From: Bacteroidota bacterium
GTDB taxonomy: Bacteria > Bacteroidota > Bacteroidia > Flavobacteriales > Schleiferiaceae
DNA length: 64,000 nucleotides
Assembly (NCBI GenBank): GCA_024742495.1
Contig: JANSYJ010000005.1
Span: forward strand, 62,001-126,000
Reading direction: 5' to 3'
Shown: one piece after another, positions 43,674-53,700 of the stretch
How positions within the stretch are numbered: position 1 is the stretch's first letter
Layout of the letters: the number at the start of each line of letters is the position of its first letter
Notes under the pieces: generated by a model
What the model was told of the DNA's origin: nothing
The model's input: only the letters and a program-made list of their open reading frames with translations
Database searches by the model: none
Made by a program: the position numbers and the translations under genes

Positions 43674-44645
43674 TCAGTTTTCAATTTTTAGTAATTTATA
43701 TTGGCTGTTCTTCCCACTAGCAAATTGTAGTTGTAGAAAATAAACGCCCCCTGGCAGCTCCTTTGTGTTGAATATTTCAAAACCTTCTTTTCCACTGGCA
43801 AGCACTTGGCCTTTTGCGCTTACAAGCTGGTAGGAAAAATCAGTGGTTTTGGACTTTATGCGGAGTTCATCCTGAAAGGGGTTTGGGAACACTTGAATTT
43901 CAGGGATCTGAATAGTGGCTTGTCCTAATAGCTGATTTCCGCTGCTGCCGAGGTACTCCACGCGGCAATCCCAAAAAACGCGGAATTTCCATGTTCTATG
44001 GTAGATGCAGCCTGCCGGGCAATCGCCCCAGCCATAGTAAAATTCAAGTTCAATAAAATTCGCATAAATAGAATCATAGATGTTTTTATTGCCTCCAAAA
44101 AAAGAGTTTGGATAGGCCTCTTGAACTCCAGTGATATTTTTAAATGCACGGGAAAGGGCAAAGGTGTTCAGGGGATAGGAGGTTTTAAAATCAACAAAGT
44201 CGGTACTAAAGCCAGAAAAATAATAGTGGAAAATGATTTGGTATTTCTGCATCAGACTGTCCACCTCATTTTGCCCTACAGGAAGCTGGTTAGCGGCAAA
44301 GTTTTGCATCCAGGGGAGGTTTCCATCTGCCATTAGGCTAAACATTTCTAGATCAGGACTGCTCATTGCTTGGATGTCTAGTTGTTTAAAAACCGTATCA
44401 CTTGCCGCCAGGTTTGCATTGTAAACAGCGATTAATGCTCGGAGCAGAGTGTCGCTATAGGCAAGGGGAATGTTAATACTATCTGCTGCCGGACTCTGGC
44501 GACTTTCAAGATTTTGCACCGTTAATACCTGAGCACTCCTTTCAAAGCGATCGCGGACGCTATCTGGAGCTTCGCAGGAGGACTGTATAATTTGCGCCTT
44601 GGAAATTAGGGGTAGGATTAATAGTAATAGCAGAGCGTAGCGCAT
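43674..44645 (-). CDS. Secreted protein with type IX secretion C-terminal sorting domain
   Basis: 323 residues starting at the ATG at 44643-44645, supported by a clean signal peptide (YALLLLLILPLISKA) and by a promoter box upstream of it but downstream of the longer start. The central part has no family that I recognise and contains several Cys and aromatic residues near GWGDCPAGCIYHRTW. The C-terminal ~75 residues are a T9SS type A sorting domain (IQVFPNPFQDELRI ... LPGGVYFLQL ... YKLLKIEN). It is therefore a surface or secreted cargo. Confidence 0.87.
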   Translation of the reverse strand: MRYALLLLLILPLISKAQIIQSSCEAPDSVRDRFERSAQVLTVQNLESRQSPAADSINIPLAYSDTLLRALIAVYNANLAASDTVFKQLDIQAMSSPDLEMFSLMADGNLPWMQNFAANQLPVGQNEVDSLMQKYQIIFHYYFSGFSTDFVDFKTSYPLNTFALSRAFKNITGVQEAYPNSFFGGNKNIYDSIYANFIELEFYYGWGDCPAGCIYHRTWKFRVFWDCRVEYLGSSGNQLLGQATIQIPEIQVFPNPFQDELRIKSKTTDFSYQLVSAKGQVLASGKEGFEIFNTKELPGGVYFLQLQFASGKNSQYKLLKIEN

Positions 44646-44681
44646 GGTACTTAAGTAAAATTGAAATAATAGGCTAAAACT

Positions 44682-44689
44682 CAAAAATA
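44682..44689 (-). promoter_or_regulatory. -7 promoter box for the T9SS cargo gene
   Basis: TATTTTTG on the minus strand, 36 bp before the chosen start at 44645 and about level with the rejected start at 44684. Confidence 0.5.
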
Positions 44690-44805
44690 GCGGAAAAATT
44701 AGCTTTAGGTGCTTGAATTTTAGCGGTTTTAGATTTGAACCTACAGTTATATGTATTTCTAAAAACTTTAAGTCTCCTTATATTTTTTTGAGACGCTTCC
44801 ATTAG

Positions 44806-44892
44806 GCATTGGCCAGAGACTTTCGAGAATTAGCATTTTTTTGCGAAGCAGCCCCTCAGGAGCATTTTAGTATTGAAGAATTTTTAGAGTAG
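44806..44892 (+). pseudogene. Short coding-like 3' remnant next to the toxin gene
   Basis: After a TAG at 44803-44805, a 28-codon frame reads through a protein-like sequence with RDFRELAFFCEAAPQEHF and SIEEFLE before a TAG at 44890-44892. A TTG at 44809 could start it, but it looks like the tail of a longer gene whose beginning is gone. It overlaps the last 9 bp of the toxin gene on the other strand. Possibly a scar left when the toxin-antitoxin module arrived. Low confidence. Confidence 0.25.
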
Positions 44893-45447
44893 AGCGTGGA
44901 TGTAGTTTGCAGTATCCTTAAGTCCATTTTTTCTGAGCCTATCTAATACTTCATATTCATCTAGATCTGGATTTGCCCTATTTAAGACTAGAGATCTAAA
45001 GGCTTCTGTAGCCAAATTGTTATTAAGGTCAATAGTATCTGTAAGAAAGTCATCTGCGGATTTGGCGGTTAGTCCAAAGCGTGATAGATAGTTATTTGGG
45101 AAGTCTTTTATATTATTTGTTACAACAACATTAGCATTGGTTTTAATAGCTGCGGCAAGCACATGCCGATCTTTTTCATCAGGAAGTTTTAGAGACTCAA
45201 GTAAGGACTCATAGTTTTTCACCAAGGCATCTGGAAAAGCATCATTCGCCTTAGCCAGCCTTTTCTCAATCTCAACAGTAGAAACCCCTTTTCGCTCCAT
45301 TACACTTGCCCATTCGCTGAAAATATGCTTGCTCCATTTTGGGGTGTAAAGATCAAATGAGGCAAACCAAAATAGAAGATCCCTTACATCAATGGGATAG
45401 ATAACATTCGTGTCAAGAACACAGGTAAACCGAATGCTATGAATCAT
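44884..45447 (-). CDS. PIN-domain protein, probable toxin (VapC-like RNase)
   Basis: 187 residues of PIN fold: VLDTNVIYPIDV with Asp12, IFSEWASVM with Glu45, LPDEKDRHVLAAAI with Asp90/Asp93, and VVTNNIKDFPNNYL with Asp115, giving the acidic cluster of Mg-dependent ribonucleases. The start ATG overlaps the end of the antitoxin gene by 11 bp. Type II toxin of the PIN_3 kind, which is likely to cut RNA when its partner is lost. No sign of damage. Confidence 0.85.
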   Translation of the reverse strand: MIHSIRFTCVLDTNVIYPIDVRDLLFWFASFDLYTPKWSKHIFSEWASVMERKGVSTVEIEKRLAKANDAFPDALVKNYESLLESLKLPDEKDRHVLAAAIKTNANVVVTNNIKDFPNNYLSRFGLTAKSADDFLTDTIDLNNNLATEAFRSLVLNRANPDLDEYEVLDRLRKNGLKDTANYIHALL

Positions 45448-45892
45448 ATAAGCCAGATTCTTCGTCAGCCTTCATGATTTCAATTAAGAGCTTCCTCTGT
45501 TTTGCCTTTACATCTTTTTGGTACTCTAGCACATCTTGATACTTGATTCGTCGATGCTTACCAATTTTGGTGTATGCGATTTCTCCATTTTCCAACAACT
45601 TGATTAGATGTGGCCTAGAGCAACCGATAAGCTCCGCTGCTGCCTGAGTAGTAATCTCTGTGGCAACTGGAACAATGGTAATTGGTTTACCCCTGCTAGT
45701 TTCTTTCAGTATTTCAGCTAGCAGTTTTAAGACTTTTCGCGGAATTTTAATTTTCTGATTGGTCTCTTCAATTTCTATTTCAGGAGAATCGGAATGAATA
45801 TGCTCAAGCGCTGATGCAATGGCATTATAGGATTCCAAAGCTGTTTTTTGCTCTTCCTTACTTGGTCGCATTATTGGCTCAAAGTTTTTCAT
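45437..45892 (-). CDS. HTH antitoxin with excisionase-type DNA-binding domain
   Basis: 151 residues. The N-terminal ~75 residues are helical (LLAEILKETSRGKP). An excisionase/MerR-like HTH follows at about 79-125: TTQAAAELIGCSRPHLIKLLENGEI and GKHRRIKYQDVLEYQKD. The HTH domain likely binds its own promoter; the short acidic tail (ADEESGLYDS) may contact the PIN toxin. Start ATG at 45890-45892; a second Met at residue 8 is possible. Overlaps toxin by 11 bp. Confidence 0.82.
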   Translation of the reverse strand: MKNFEPIMRPSKEEQKTALESYNAIASALEHIHSDSPEIEIEETNQKIKIPRKVLKLLAEILKETSRGKPITIVPVATEITTQAAAELIGCSRPHLIKLLENGEIAYTKIGKHRRIKYQDVLEYQKDVKAKQRKLLIEIMKADEESGLYDS

Positions 45893-45913
45893 TTAATAGA
45901 ATTTACCTAATGC

Positions 45914-45931
45914 AAATAAACGAAATAAACG
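45914..45931. repeat. Tandem 9-bp repeat in the toxin-antitoxin promoter region
   Basis: AAATAAACG occurs twice in tandem (45914-45922, 45923-45931), followed by AATAGCG, a diverged third start. It lies 22-39 bp upstream of the antitoxin ATG, where an autoregulatory HTH antitoxin would bind. The minus strand here also carries TTATTTG, a partial -7 box. Confidence 0.5.
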
Positions 45932-45995
45932 AATAGCGTTTCGATTATTGCGTATAAATATCGATGTGTCCTGTATATTCAGAATATGATCGTAG

Positions 45996-46244
45996 GAGAT
46001 ATCCTGTTCAATTTACCTTCATCAGAACTTTATTCAGGAAGCTAAGATTTGGAGGAGGCTTAATCAAAGCCTGGAATCAAGGCTTTCAGCTATTGAAATG
46101 AAGGCTAGACCACAAAGGCTTGTGAAGAATCTAATAATTAGCGATTTAAGGCTTGGCGCGAAGGGAGTTTTAAAAGGATTGCAGATTAGAATGTCACTAT
46201 TTCTTGTCAAAAAAATCAACCAAAAGAAAAAGGCGAATAGCTGA
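45996..46244 (+). pseudogene. Open reading-frame remnant without a start, in the 419-bp gap upstream of the toxin-antitoxin genes
   Basis: The gap 45893-46311 has no full gene. Within it a plus-strand frame stays open for 82 codons after a TAG (45993-45995) to TGA at 46242-46244. The translation is basic and helical (EAKIWRRLNQSLESRL, then LVKNLIISDLRLG and LVKKINQKKK). The first ATG is only at 46098, giving at most 48 residues. I do not recognise the family. It may be a decayed gene or chance; the rest of the gap shows only the tandem repeats. Confidence 0.3.
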
Positions 46245-46311
46245 AAATTGAATGGTCTTGTGAAAATATCGAGGTGTAATTTTCTTTAAAAAACAGCGGG
46301 TGTTTTATGGC

Positions 46312-46809
46312 TCATTCCTGCTGCAACCAATGAAATTCCCCGTCCATCCAATACACGTAACCGCCGCCACAGGCTTCGGCTAGATGCATGTAGAGGGCAT
46401 CATATTTTAAAATCAGTTTTTCCGAATCTGGGACGCTATCAAAAGACCGATAGTCGTCGGTGTAATTTGCCCATAATACTTCACCAGCTTCGGCTTTTTT
46501 AAAAACTTGAGCCCAGCTGTAGTCCTCCAAATTGAAGGGGTCTTCTTGGCCACCTAAAAATCTGATCTCGCGTTTTGGACCTTCATCCATAAAAACGATA
46601 TGTACCCGTCCCAAACTGTCCTTTGCCTGGAAGGCCCAGTCTGAAATGCCATCATCAAAAAAATCGCCTTGAAGAACACGAGGCTCCTTAGCAGAGTAAA
46701 GACTAAAGCCAGCTAGGTCTTTTTCCTTAGAGAAATCAGTGGCCCAAAGACTTAAGAAATCCGAGGGTATAGCTACAAAAAGAAAAAGCGCGAATAGGTG
46801 ATATAACAT
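46312..46809 (-). CDS. Secreted protein of unknown family
   Basis: 165 residues with a hydrophobic N-terminal signal (MLYHLFALFLFVAIPS). The mature part starts with QGDFFDDGISDWAFQAKDS and later FDSVPDSEKLILKYD, features seen in VCBS/FG-GAP-like or DUF proteins, but no family is secure. It ends with aromatic WMDGEFHWLQ. No neighbour shows a role; the gene is single between the toxin-antitoxin gap and the PD40 gene. Confidence 0.6.
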   Translation of the reverse strand: MLYHLFALFLFVAIPSDFLSLWATDFSKEKDLAGFSLYSAKEPRVLQGDFFDDGISDWAFQAKDSLGRVHIVFMDEGPKREIRFLGGQEDPFNLEDYSWAQVFKKAEAGEVLWANYTDDYRSFDSVPDSEKLILKYDALYMHLAEACGGGYVYWMDGEFHWLQQE

Positions 46810-46892
46810 AAGAACTGAAAGGTAAGTAATTCTACCGTCCAGTTCCTAAACCTTTTTCTTGAGGCCTTAAAGCTTTCAGGACCTTAATGCGT

Positions 46893-48020
46893 TTATTCTA
46901 CCCAGTCGGCAATAAACAAATTGGTATTGCGCGTTCCGCCATTATTGCGGTTCGAGGAAAAGATCAGTTTGCTTCCATCAGGACTAAACATCGGGAAAGC
47001 ATCAAATTGCTCATCATAAGTAATTTGTTCTAGGCCACTACCATCTACATTAATCATAAAGAGATTAAAAGGGTAGCCGCGCTTCGATTTATGATTGGAG
47101 CTGAAGATAATTTTCTCTCCACTTGGGTGAAAAAATGGTGCCCAGTTAGCATTGCCCAATGCGGTTACCTGCTGTAAATCGCTGCCATCCACATTACAAA
47201 CATAAAGCTCCATATCCGAAGGTTTTACTAAACCACGATCCAATAAGGCTTGGTATTCGGCTTTGGCTTCTTCGGTTTGAGGGCGAGAAGCACGAAATAC
47301 TAGTTTAGTACCATCTGGTGAAAAGAAAGCTCCGCCATCATAGCCTAAACCAGAGGTTACTTGCTTTTGATCCGAACCATCTAAATTCATAGTCCAAAGT
47401 TCTAAATCGCCCGAGCGGGTAGAAGTAAATACAATTAAATCGCCATTGGGCGATACGGTGGGCTCAGCATCATAGCCGGGACTATTGGTAAGGGTGTCTA
47501 AAATATTTCCTTCCAAGTCTGCTACAAAAATGTCGAAGTCTTCATAAATCGGCCATACATAGCCTTCTTCGCGACCTGGCTCTGGCGGACAAGCAGAATC
47601 ACCCAAATGGGTAGAGGAATAAATAATGGTAGTATCACCAGGCAGGAAATAAGAGCAGGTAGTGCGGCCTAGTCCGGTAGAAATCATTTTAGGACGATTA
47701 TTTATCAAATCATCTTCTGCAATATTGAAGTAAAAAATTTGATCACATTCTACTTTCCAATCGGCATGATTACTTTGAAAAACGGCCATGCTATTATCGA
47801 AACTAAAATAGGCTTCGGCATTGTCACCCCCATCGGTAAGCTGACGAATATTGGCCAAGTGATTTTCGCCATCATAAGCTAACTTCACTTCGGGTTCCAT
47901 TTCACCAACTGCGGTGCTATCGCTTACTGCTGTTTCGCTTTCGCTTGATGGTTGAGCGTTTTGACAGGCGCTAATAAGCACCAAAATAAAAAGAATACTA
48001 CTGAGGGCTTTTACTCTCAT
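46893..48020 (-). CDS. TolB-like PD40/WD40 propeller lipoprotein
   Basis: 375 residues starting at the ATG at 48018-48020. The lipobox LILVLISAC gives a lipidated Cys in the first 20 residues. The propeller shows repeats of the PD40 type: [65 protein letters not shown] and [18 protein letters not shown] TolB-like surface or periplasmic protein; the ligand is unknown. Its 5' end overlaps yidD by 23 bp. Confidence 0.88.
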   Translation of the reverse strand: MRVKALSSILFILVLISACQNAQPSSESETAVSDSTAVGEMEPEVKLAYDGENHLANIRQLTDGGDNAEAYFSFDNSMAVFQSNHADWKVECDQIFYFNIAEDDLINNRPKMISTGLGRTTCSYFLPGDTTIIYSSTHLGDSACPPEPGREEGYVWPIYEDFDIFVADLEGNILDTLTNSPGYDAEPTVSPNGDLIVFTSTRSGDLELWTMNLDGSDQKQVTSGLGYDGGAFFSPDGTKLVFRASRPQTEEAKAEYQALLDRGLVKPSDMELYVCNVDGSDLQQVTALGNANWAPFFHPSGEKIIFSSNHKSKRGYPFNLFMINVDGSGLEQITYDEQFDAFPMFSPDGSKLIFSSNRNNGGTRNTNLFIADWVE

Positions 48021-48267
48021 TATGGTTGTTTTTAGTGGGAACCGGGTCATAGCCCGAACTTCCCCATGGATGACATTTTGATAATCGTTTTAATCCCAGC
48101 CAGCTGCCTTTTAGCGGTCCCCAAATTCGAATGGCCTGCAGGGCATATTCTGAACAGGTAGGACTATGTCGGCAAGTACCTGGACTTAGCGGCGAAATTA
48201 CATATTGATAAATGCGAACCAAAAGAATAAAGGGCGCATTTATTATCTGTTTTACAGTAAAACTCAC
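47998..48267 (-). CDS. yidD: Membrane protein insertion efficiency factor YidD
   Basis: 89 residues. The YidD pattern is clear: an N-terminal amphipathic helix, then [23 protein letters not shown] with three Cys, and [20 protein letters not shown]. It assists YidC in inserting membrane proteins. The start is a GTG at 48265-48267. It precedes and overlaps the PD40 lipoprotein gene and follows cysS by 10 bp, so the three likely form one transcript. Confidence 0.95.
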   Translation of the reverse strand: MSFTVKQIINAPFILLVRIYQYVISPLSPGTCRHSPTCSEYALQAIRIWGPLKGSWLGLKRLSKCHPWGSSGYDPVPTKNNHNESKSPQ

Positions 48268-48277
48268 CGCCTTTATT

Positions 48278-49762
48278 TTAGGCTTGAAGACTATAGGAAG
48301 TACCTTCCTTGCCGTCTTTTAGTTCTACGCCCTTTGCCGCGAGTTGATCTCTAATGGTATCGCTTAGGGCAAAATCGCGATCGGCACGAGCCTGAGCGCG
48401 CAAACCAATTAATATTTGAATCACTTCATCCAGCTTATCGGAGCTCTCATCTAAATGAGAGATATCTTCCAAGCCTAAAACCTCAAAGATGAAGGCTTGC
48501 ATGCTTTCCATCAATAAAGTTAAATCATCGGCTGAAAGCCCACTATCTCCTTCAGATCGGGCATTGATGAATTTAGCCGCCTCAAAAAGCTGAGAAATAA
48601 GAATCGGAGTGTTAAAGTCGTCGTTCATGGCGGCATAGCAAGCACTTCGCCATTCACTAACATTAAAGCTAGCGCCTGTTCCTGCTCTTAGGTTTTGCAG
48701 TTTTTGCCAAGCCCCCATTAGGCGCAAGTATCCTTTCTCTGAAGCCAATAGAGCCTCCGAGCTAAAGTCTAATTGAGAACTGTAGTGCGCTTGCATCATG
48801 AAAAAACGCGCTACGGTGGGGTGAAAGCCTTTGTCTAGTTTATCCGTTTCACCAGTAATAAGCTCCACGGGCGAAAGGGTATTCCCGGTGCTTTTGCTCA
48901 TTTTTTGACCATTAAGGGTAAGCATATTTCCATGCATCCAGTAACGTGGACCTTTGTGGCCAGTGCCGGCTTTATTTTGGGCAATTTCGCATTCGTGATG
49001 TGGGAATTTTAAATCCATGCCGCCACCGTGAATGTCAAATTCTTCGCCGAGGTATTTGGTGCTCATTACTGAGCATTCTAGGTGCCATCCTGGGAAGCCT
49101 TCACCCCAAGGGGAATTCCAACGCATAATATGGGCTGGACTGGCTTTTTTCCAAATGGCAAAGTCTAAAGGGTTGTTCTTTTCGCTCTGGGCATCAAGTT
49201 CTCGAGTACCGCTTAAAAGCTCATCGATTTTACGTCCGCTTAGCTCTCCGTAATCATCGGTTTCGCTGTATTTATTGACATCAAAGTACACCGAGCCATT
49301 TTTCTCGTAGGCCAGTCCCGCTTCAATTATTTTTTGGATCATATCAATTTGCTCAACGATATGTCCGGTTGCGGTTGGCTCTATGCTGGGTGGAAAGGTG
49401 TTGAACTTTTCCATCACATCATGGAAGTTGAGCGTATAGGTTTGCACAATTTCCATGGGCTCTAATTGCTCTAAGCGCGCTCTTTTGCTAATCTTATCTT
49501 CCCCTTCATCAGCGTCATTTTCAAGGTGACCGGCATCGGTAATATTGCGCACATAACGCACCTTATAGCCCAGGTGTTTTAGGTAACGATGAACCATATC
49601 AAAGGAAATAAAGGTGCGACAATTACCTAGGTGAACCTCGCTGTAAACGGTTGGTCCACAAACGTATAAGCCAATGTTAGGGGCGTTTAATGCACTAAAT
49701 TTCTCCTTTTTACGACTAAGGGAATTGTATATTAATAAGTCGTTTTCCTGGTATAAGGCCAT
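48278..49762 (-). CDS. cysS: Cysteine-tRNA ligase
   Basis: The 494-residue class I synthetase is of normal length. The HIGH-type motif is VHLGNCRTF, Zn-site Cys appear in [17 protein letters not shown] and HHECEIAQ, and KMSKSTGN is the KMSKS loop. The C-terminal helical DALR-like domain follows ([18 protein letters not shown]). Start ATG at 49762, 10 bp after the folE stop, so it is probably transcribed with folE. Confidence 0.97.
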   Translation of the reverse strand: MALYQENDLLIYNSLSRKKEKFSALNAPNIGLYVCGPTVYSEVHLGNCRTFISFDMVHRYLKHLGYKVRYVRNITDAGHLENDADEGEDKISKRARLEQLEPMEIVQTYTLNFHDVMEKFNTFPPSIEPTATGHIVEQIDMIQKIIEAGLAYEKNGSVYFDVNKYSETDDYGELSGRKIDELLSGTRELDAQSEKNNPLDFAIWKKASPAHIMRWNSPWGEGFPGWHLECSVMSTKYLGEEFDIHGGGMDLKFPHHECEIAQNKAGTGHKGPRYWMHGNMLTLNGQKMSKSTGNTLSPVELITGETDKLDKGFHPTVARFFMMQAHYSSQLDFSSEALLASEKGYLRLMGAWQKLQNLRAGTGASFNVSEWRSACYAAMNDDFNTPILISQLFEAAKFINARSEGDSGLSADDLTLLMESMQAFIFEVLGLEDISHLDESSDKLDEVIQILIGLRAQARADRDFALSDTIRDQLAAKGVELKDGKEGTSYSLQA

Positions 49763-49772
49763 CTTAAAAAGT

Positions 49773-50465
49773 TTAGGCTCCGAAATGGGTGTCTAAGTTA
49801 ATATAGTCTAGAAAATCTCTTTTCTTTTCCTCGTCTTTAAAGGATCCGCCAAATTCGGCGGTTACTGTGCTGCTGTCAATATCTCTAATACCTCGAGAAT
49901 TAACACAGAGGTGTTTAGCATCAATAACGCAAGCGACATCATCGGTGCCAAGTGCTTCCTGCAAGGCTGCTACAATTTGCTTGGTCATGCGCTCTTGTAC
50001 TTGAGGACGTTTGGCATAATAATCAACAATGCGATTCATTTTGCTAAGTCCTATTACTCGACCTTTAGAAATATAAGCCACATGCGCTCTTCCTACTATT
50101 GGCAGGAAGTGGTGCTCGCAAGTTGAATAAACCACAATGTTTTTTTCAACCAGCATTTCACCGTAATTGTACTTATTATCAAAAGTACTAGCCGAAGGTT
50201 TGCGATCGGGATGCAAGCCTCCAAATACTTCTTGTACAAACATTTTTGCTACCCTCTTTGGAGTTCCTTTTAATGAATCATCTTCAAGGTCCAAACCAAG
50301 GGTGTCCATGATTTTTTCAAAATGCCCTTGAATGATTTTAATCTTTTCGGAATCATCCATTTCAAAGGCATTGGCCTTTAGGGGTGTTGCGATATTCGCA
50401 TTGGAGATATGTAGGTCTCCCTGTTCGTCGGGAGTATCTATTTTGCTGTCAGTGTTCACCGTCAA
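49773..50465 (-). CDS. folE: GTP cyclohydrolase I
   Basis: 230 residues; makes dihydroneopterin triphosphate from GTP, the first step of folate/pterin synthesis. The type I signature is complete: [19 protein letters not shown] (Zn Cys and His), [23 protein letters not shown], and [11 protein letters not shown] (third Zn Cys). The start is a TTG at 50463-50465, with a GTG at 50457-50459 as an alternative. A TACCTTTG box lies 38 bp upstream. No ATG exists before the catalytic core except at residue 36. Confidence 0.96.
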   Translation of the reverse strand: MTVNTDSKIDTPDEQGDLHISNANIATPLKANAFEMDDSEKIKIIQGHFEKIMDTLGLDLEDDSLKGTPKRVAKMFVQEVFGGLHPDRKPSASTFDNKYNYGEMLVEKNIVVYSTCEHHFLPIVGRAHVAYISKGRVIGLSKMNRIVDYYAKRPQVQERMTKQIVAALQEALGTDDVACVIDAKHLCVNSRGIRDIDSSTVTAEFGGSFKDEEKKRDFLDYINLDTHFGA

Positions 50466-50502
50466 TATATTAGCGTACGCCGGGCGTAGTCAATTGAGCC
50501 GG

Positions 50503-50510
50503 CAAAGGTA
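50503..50510 (-). promoter_or_regulatory. -7 promoter box for folE-cysS
   Basis: TACCTTTG on the minus strand, 38 bp before the first possible folE start, consistent with TAnnTTTG. Confidence 0.55.
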
Positions 50511-50540
50511 ATACAATTAGTGCGGCTGTTTGGTTTATTG

Positions 50541-50562
50541 ATTCATTAGCTATTTAATGAAT
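50541..50562. promoter_or_regulatory. AT-rich inverted repeat upstream of folE
   Basis: ATTCATTA (50541-50548), a 6-nt spacer and TAATGAAT (50555-50562) form a perfect 8-bp palindrome 31 bp upstream of the folE -7 box, about where an activator or repressor would bind. It has no U-tail, so it is not a terminator. Confidence 0.4.
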
Positions 50563-50640
50563 TGCGCAAGTGATTTTTGGTGCGGCGCCCTAGCATGTTT
50601 GGCTTAACTACTCTTTTTTTGGTCCCCTAAATTTCAAAGA

Positions 50641-50675
50641 AAAGGTCGCAATGACCATTTGCCATTGCGACCTTC
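50641..50675 (-). terminator. Intrinsic terminator after the VPS10/BNR gene
   Basis: AAGGTCGCAATG (50642-50653), a 9-nt loop and CATTGCGACCTT (50663-50674) form a perfect 12-bp stem. Read on the minus strand it is followed by TTTCTTTG, a U-rich tail. It lies 27 bp after the stop of the gene at 50702. Confidence 0.85.
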
Positions 50676-50701
50676 TTCAATATTACTGATCTGGATTTAG
50701 C

Positions 50702-53700
50702 TTAGTCCATTTCACCATCAAGGTATGGCGCTCCACTGTTAAGTAGTATGCTGTAGAAATTGTCCAGTTCCTTTTGAATCCTTTTAATTTCAGTTTCCAT
50801 AGGTAAACGCTCCTGAAGAATGATCCTCAAGTTTTTACGCTGTTCGCCTGTAGGGGCTGAGGTAGTAGAATAAGAGTTCCAAACAGCAGAATTAAGTCGA
50901 TCTGATAAAGAGGGCTTACTTTCAAAGAAGTACTTCGCTCTTATGCCATCACCATTTATTTCAAGGTCTAAGCTGTTTAAATCGTCTTCGAGTTTTTGCA
51001 AGTCATTTAAGATAGTTAATGGGGCCCCAGGGGTATTTCGAGCTAATGCTTTCAGCTGGGTGCTTCTGGTTTTTAGCTTTGAGTGGAGTTCCCGAAGGGC
51101 AACAAAGTCTCGACGTGCATTTTCTAAGCTATCCTGAAAGGCAATAAGCTTGGCGTGATCTTTTGTCCCGAAGCTGTTATTATTCATCCAGTTTAAGCGA
51201 AATTCCTCTTTTACATTTAAGGGTCGGAGGGTTCCGTTTTCGGAAATAAAGACTTCTACTTGGTACTTTCCAGGGGCGGCTAAATTGGCCGATGATGCAG
51301 TGGTAAATGGCTCGCCTCGAGTTCCAGCATAACTGCGATTTCCGAGACTTCCATCCCAGTAATAGCGATTAATTCCTTTAGAAGGACGAGCAGTAAAACG
51401 ACGAATTTCTTTGTCGTCCTCATCTTGAATGATAAAGAGTAAATAAGTGGATTCTTCCTGCTCTTCCGCTCTTAAACGCTCAATACTTGGGTAAACAATA
51501 TCGGAGCCATTCTTTTTGGCTTTGGCCTCTACTTTCTTTCTTTTACTCTTTAATCCTTTTGGCAGATCTTTGATGTAAAGACTAAAACTTACGTCATTCT
51601 TAGCGTTGGGAGCGGCGTAGTAACTAGCGCCCATAAAGCCATTTCGGCCATAGCCAAGAGGCGAGGCTTCAAAAAATAGATTGGCATCTTTAATCGGGAA
51701 TAAGTGGGCTTCATTTTGAAGTTGCTCCGCTTTTAAATGGCGTAAAGGAGTATAATCATCTAGGACATAAAAGCCTCTACCGAAGGTGGCAAGAACAAGG
51801 TCATTTTCGCGACGTTGAATTTCGAGGTCTCTAACGGCGATGGTTGGTAAACCGGCTCCTAGTTGTCGCCAGTTCTGGCCGCCATCTACACTAGTGTGAA
51901 CACCAAATTCGGTTCCAATAAAAAATAGATTTTTATTTACATGATCTTGTCGCATGGCAAACACCGAGCCACGCTCGGGTAAATTGCTGCTTATATTAGA
52001 CCAGGTTTTACCCTTGTCGCTACTCTTGAGAACATAAGGTTTAAAATCTCCATTTTTATGATTATTGAATAGAGCGTAAACTACATTCTCATCAAATAAA
52101 TCTGCCAGCACCTGGTTTACATAGGTGTTAGCGGGTACGCCTGGGAAATCACTTTCCTTACGCCAATTGGCACCGCCATCTTCACTTATCTGAATTAAGC
52201 CATCATCGGTTCCAATGTAAAGTAATCCTTCTTTTAATGGTGATTCATCTAGAGCAACAATATTTCCATAAATGGATGTGGATTTATCGTAAGCAATGGC
52301 ATCAACCGATTGAATTTTGCCCATTACTTTAAGGCCATGTCGGTCTATCTGCTGACTTAAATCGGGAGAAATTACTTTCCAGTTATTACCGCGATCATCG
52401 CTCCGGAAAACTTTATTTGCAGCAAAGTATAGGCGCTTGTGGTTATGCGGTGAGATTAAAAGCGGTGCGTCCCAGTTCCAACGATAGGCTTCTTCATCTT
52501 TATCTGGTGATGGTTTAATGCCAACGCTTTCACCACTCACTTTATCAAATCGCACTAGCCAACCGTACTGAGCTTGAGCGTAAACGATATTAGGGTCTTT
52601 GGGATCAATTTGCGACTCAAAACCATCACCGGTATTGGTTACAAACCAATCTGAGTTTACGATGCCACGCGAGTTAATGGTTTGTGATGGCCCACCAAGG
52701 GAGAAGTTATCCTGAGTTCCGCCATAAACATTGTAGAAGGGCTCTGCATTGTCAACCGCTACACGGTAAAACTGAGTCACTGGTAAATTTGGCTTATAGT
52801 GCCAGTTTGAGGCGCCGTCCCAAGTTTCGTATAAACCTCCATCGCAACCAGCAATCATATTAGTGGGATCATTCGGATTAATCCATAGGCAGTGGTTATC
52901 TACATGCTTATTAGCTTCTGGAACGCGATTCCAAGATTTGCCACCATCTTTACTCACATGCATGTAAGTATCCATAGAATATACGGTGTTGGCATCTGTT
53001 GGATCTACTACCAGCTCTACATAGTAGTTTCCACTGGTGTTGTAATTATCTAATTTATTAAAGGAAGCTCCACGATCGTCGCTGCGGTAAAAGCCATGTC
53101 CTTCCACCATCGCATAAACTAAATTGGGGTTTAGTTTACTTAAACCAAGAGCAATTCTTCCTTTGTCAGAGGGTAGGCCTTTCTTAAGTTCTTTCCAGGT
53201 TTTTCCACCGTCCGTACTTTTGTAAATCCCACTTTCTGGTCCACCACTAACATAAGTCCAAACATGTCTGCGTCGCTGATGCGCAGCTGCATAAAGTACC
53301 TCCGAATTATTTGGGTCGAAGTGGATTTCGTTAAATCCAGTGTTTTCCGATACCTCCAAAACTTGATCCCAGGTAGCACCTCCGTCTTCTGTAAGGTAAA
53401 TCCCTCTTTCACCCCCGGCAGACCATAATGGTCCATAAGCGGCTACAAAAACGCGATTGCTATTATTGGGATCGATGGCGATCATTCCAATGTGTTCGGA
53501 TGTTTTTAGACCTACATTCTTCCACGATTTCCCGCCATCCTCGCTTTTATAAAGACCATCGCCAAATGGTACCGAACGCTGGTTGTTGTTTTCTCCAGAA
53601 CCTACCCAAACGACATTTGTATTATTTGGGTCAATGCTAACACAACCGATGGAGTAGGAGCTTTGGCCATCGAAAATTGGATTAAAGGTGGTACCATGGT

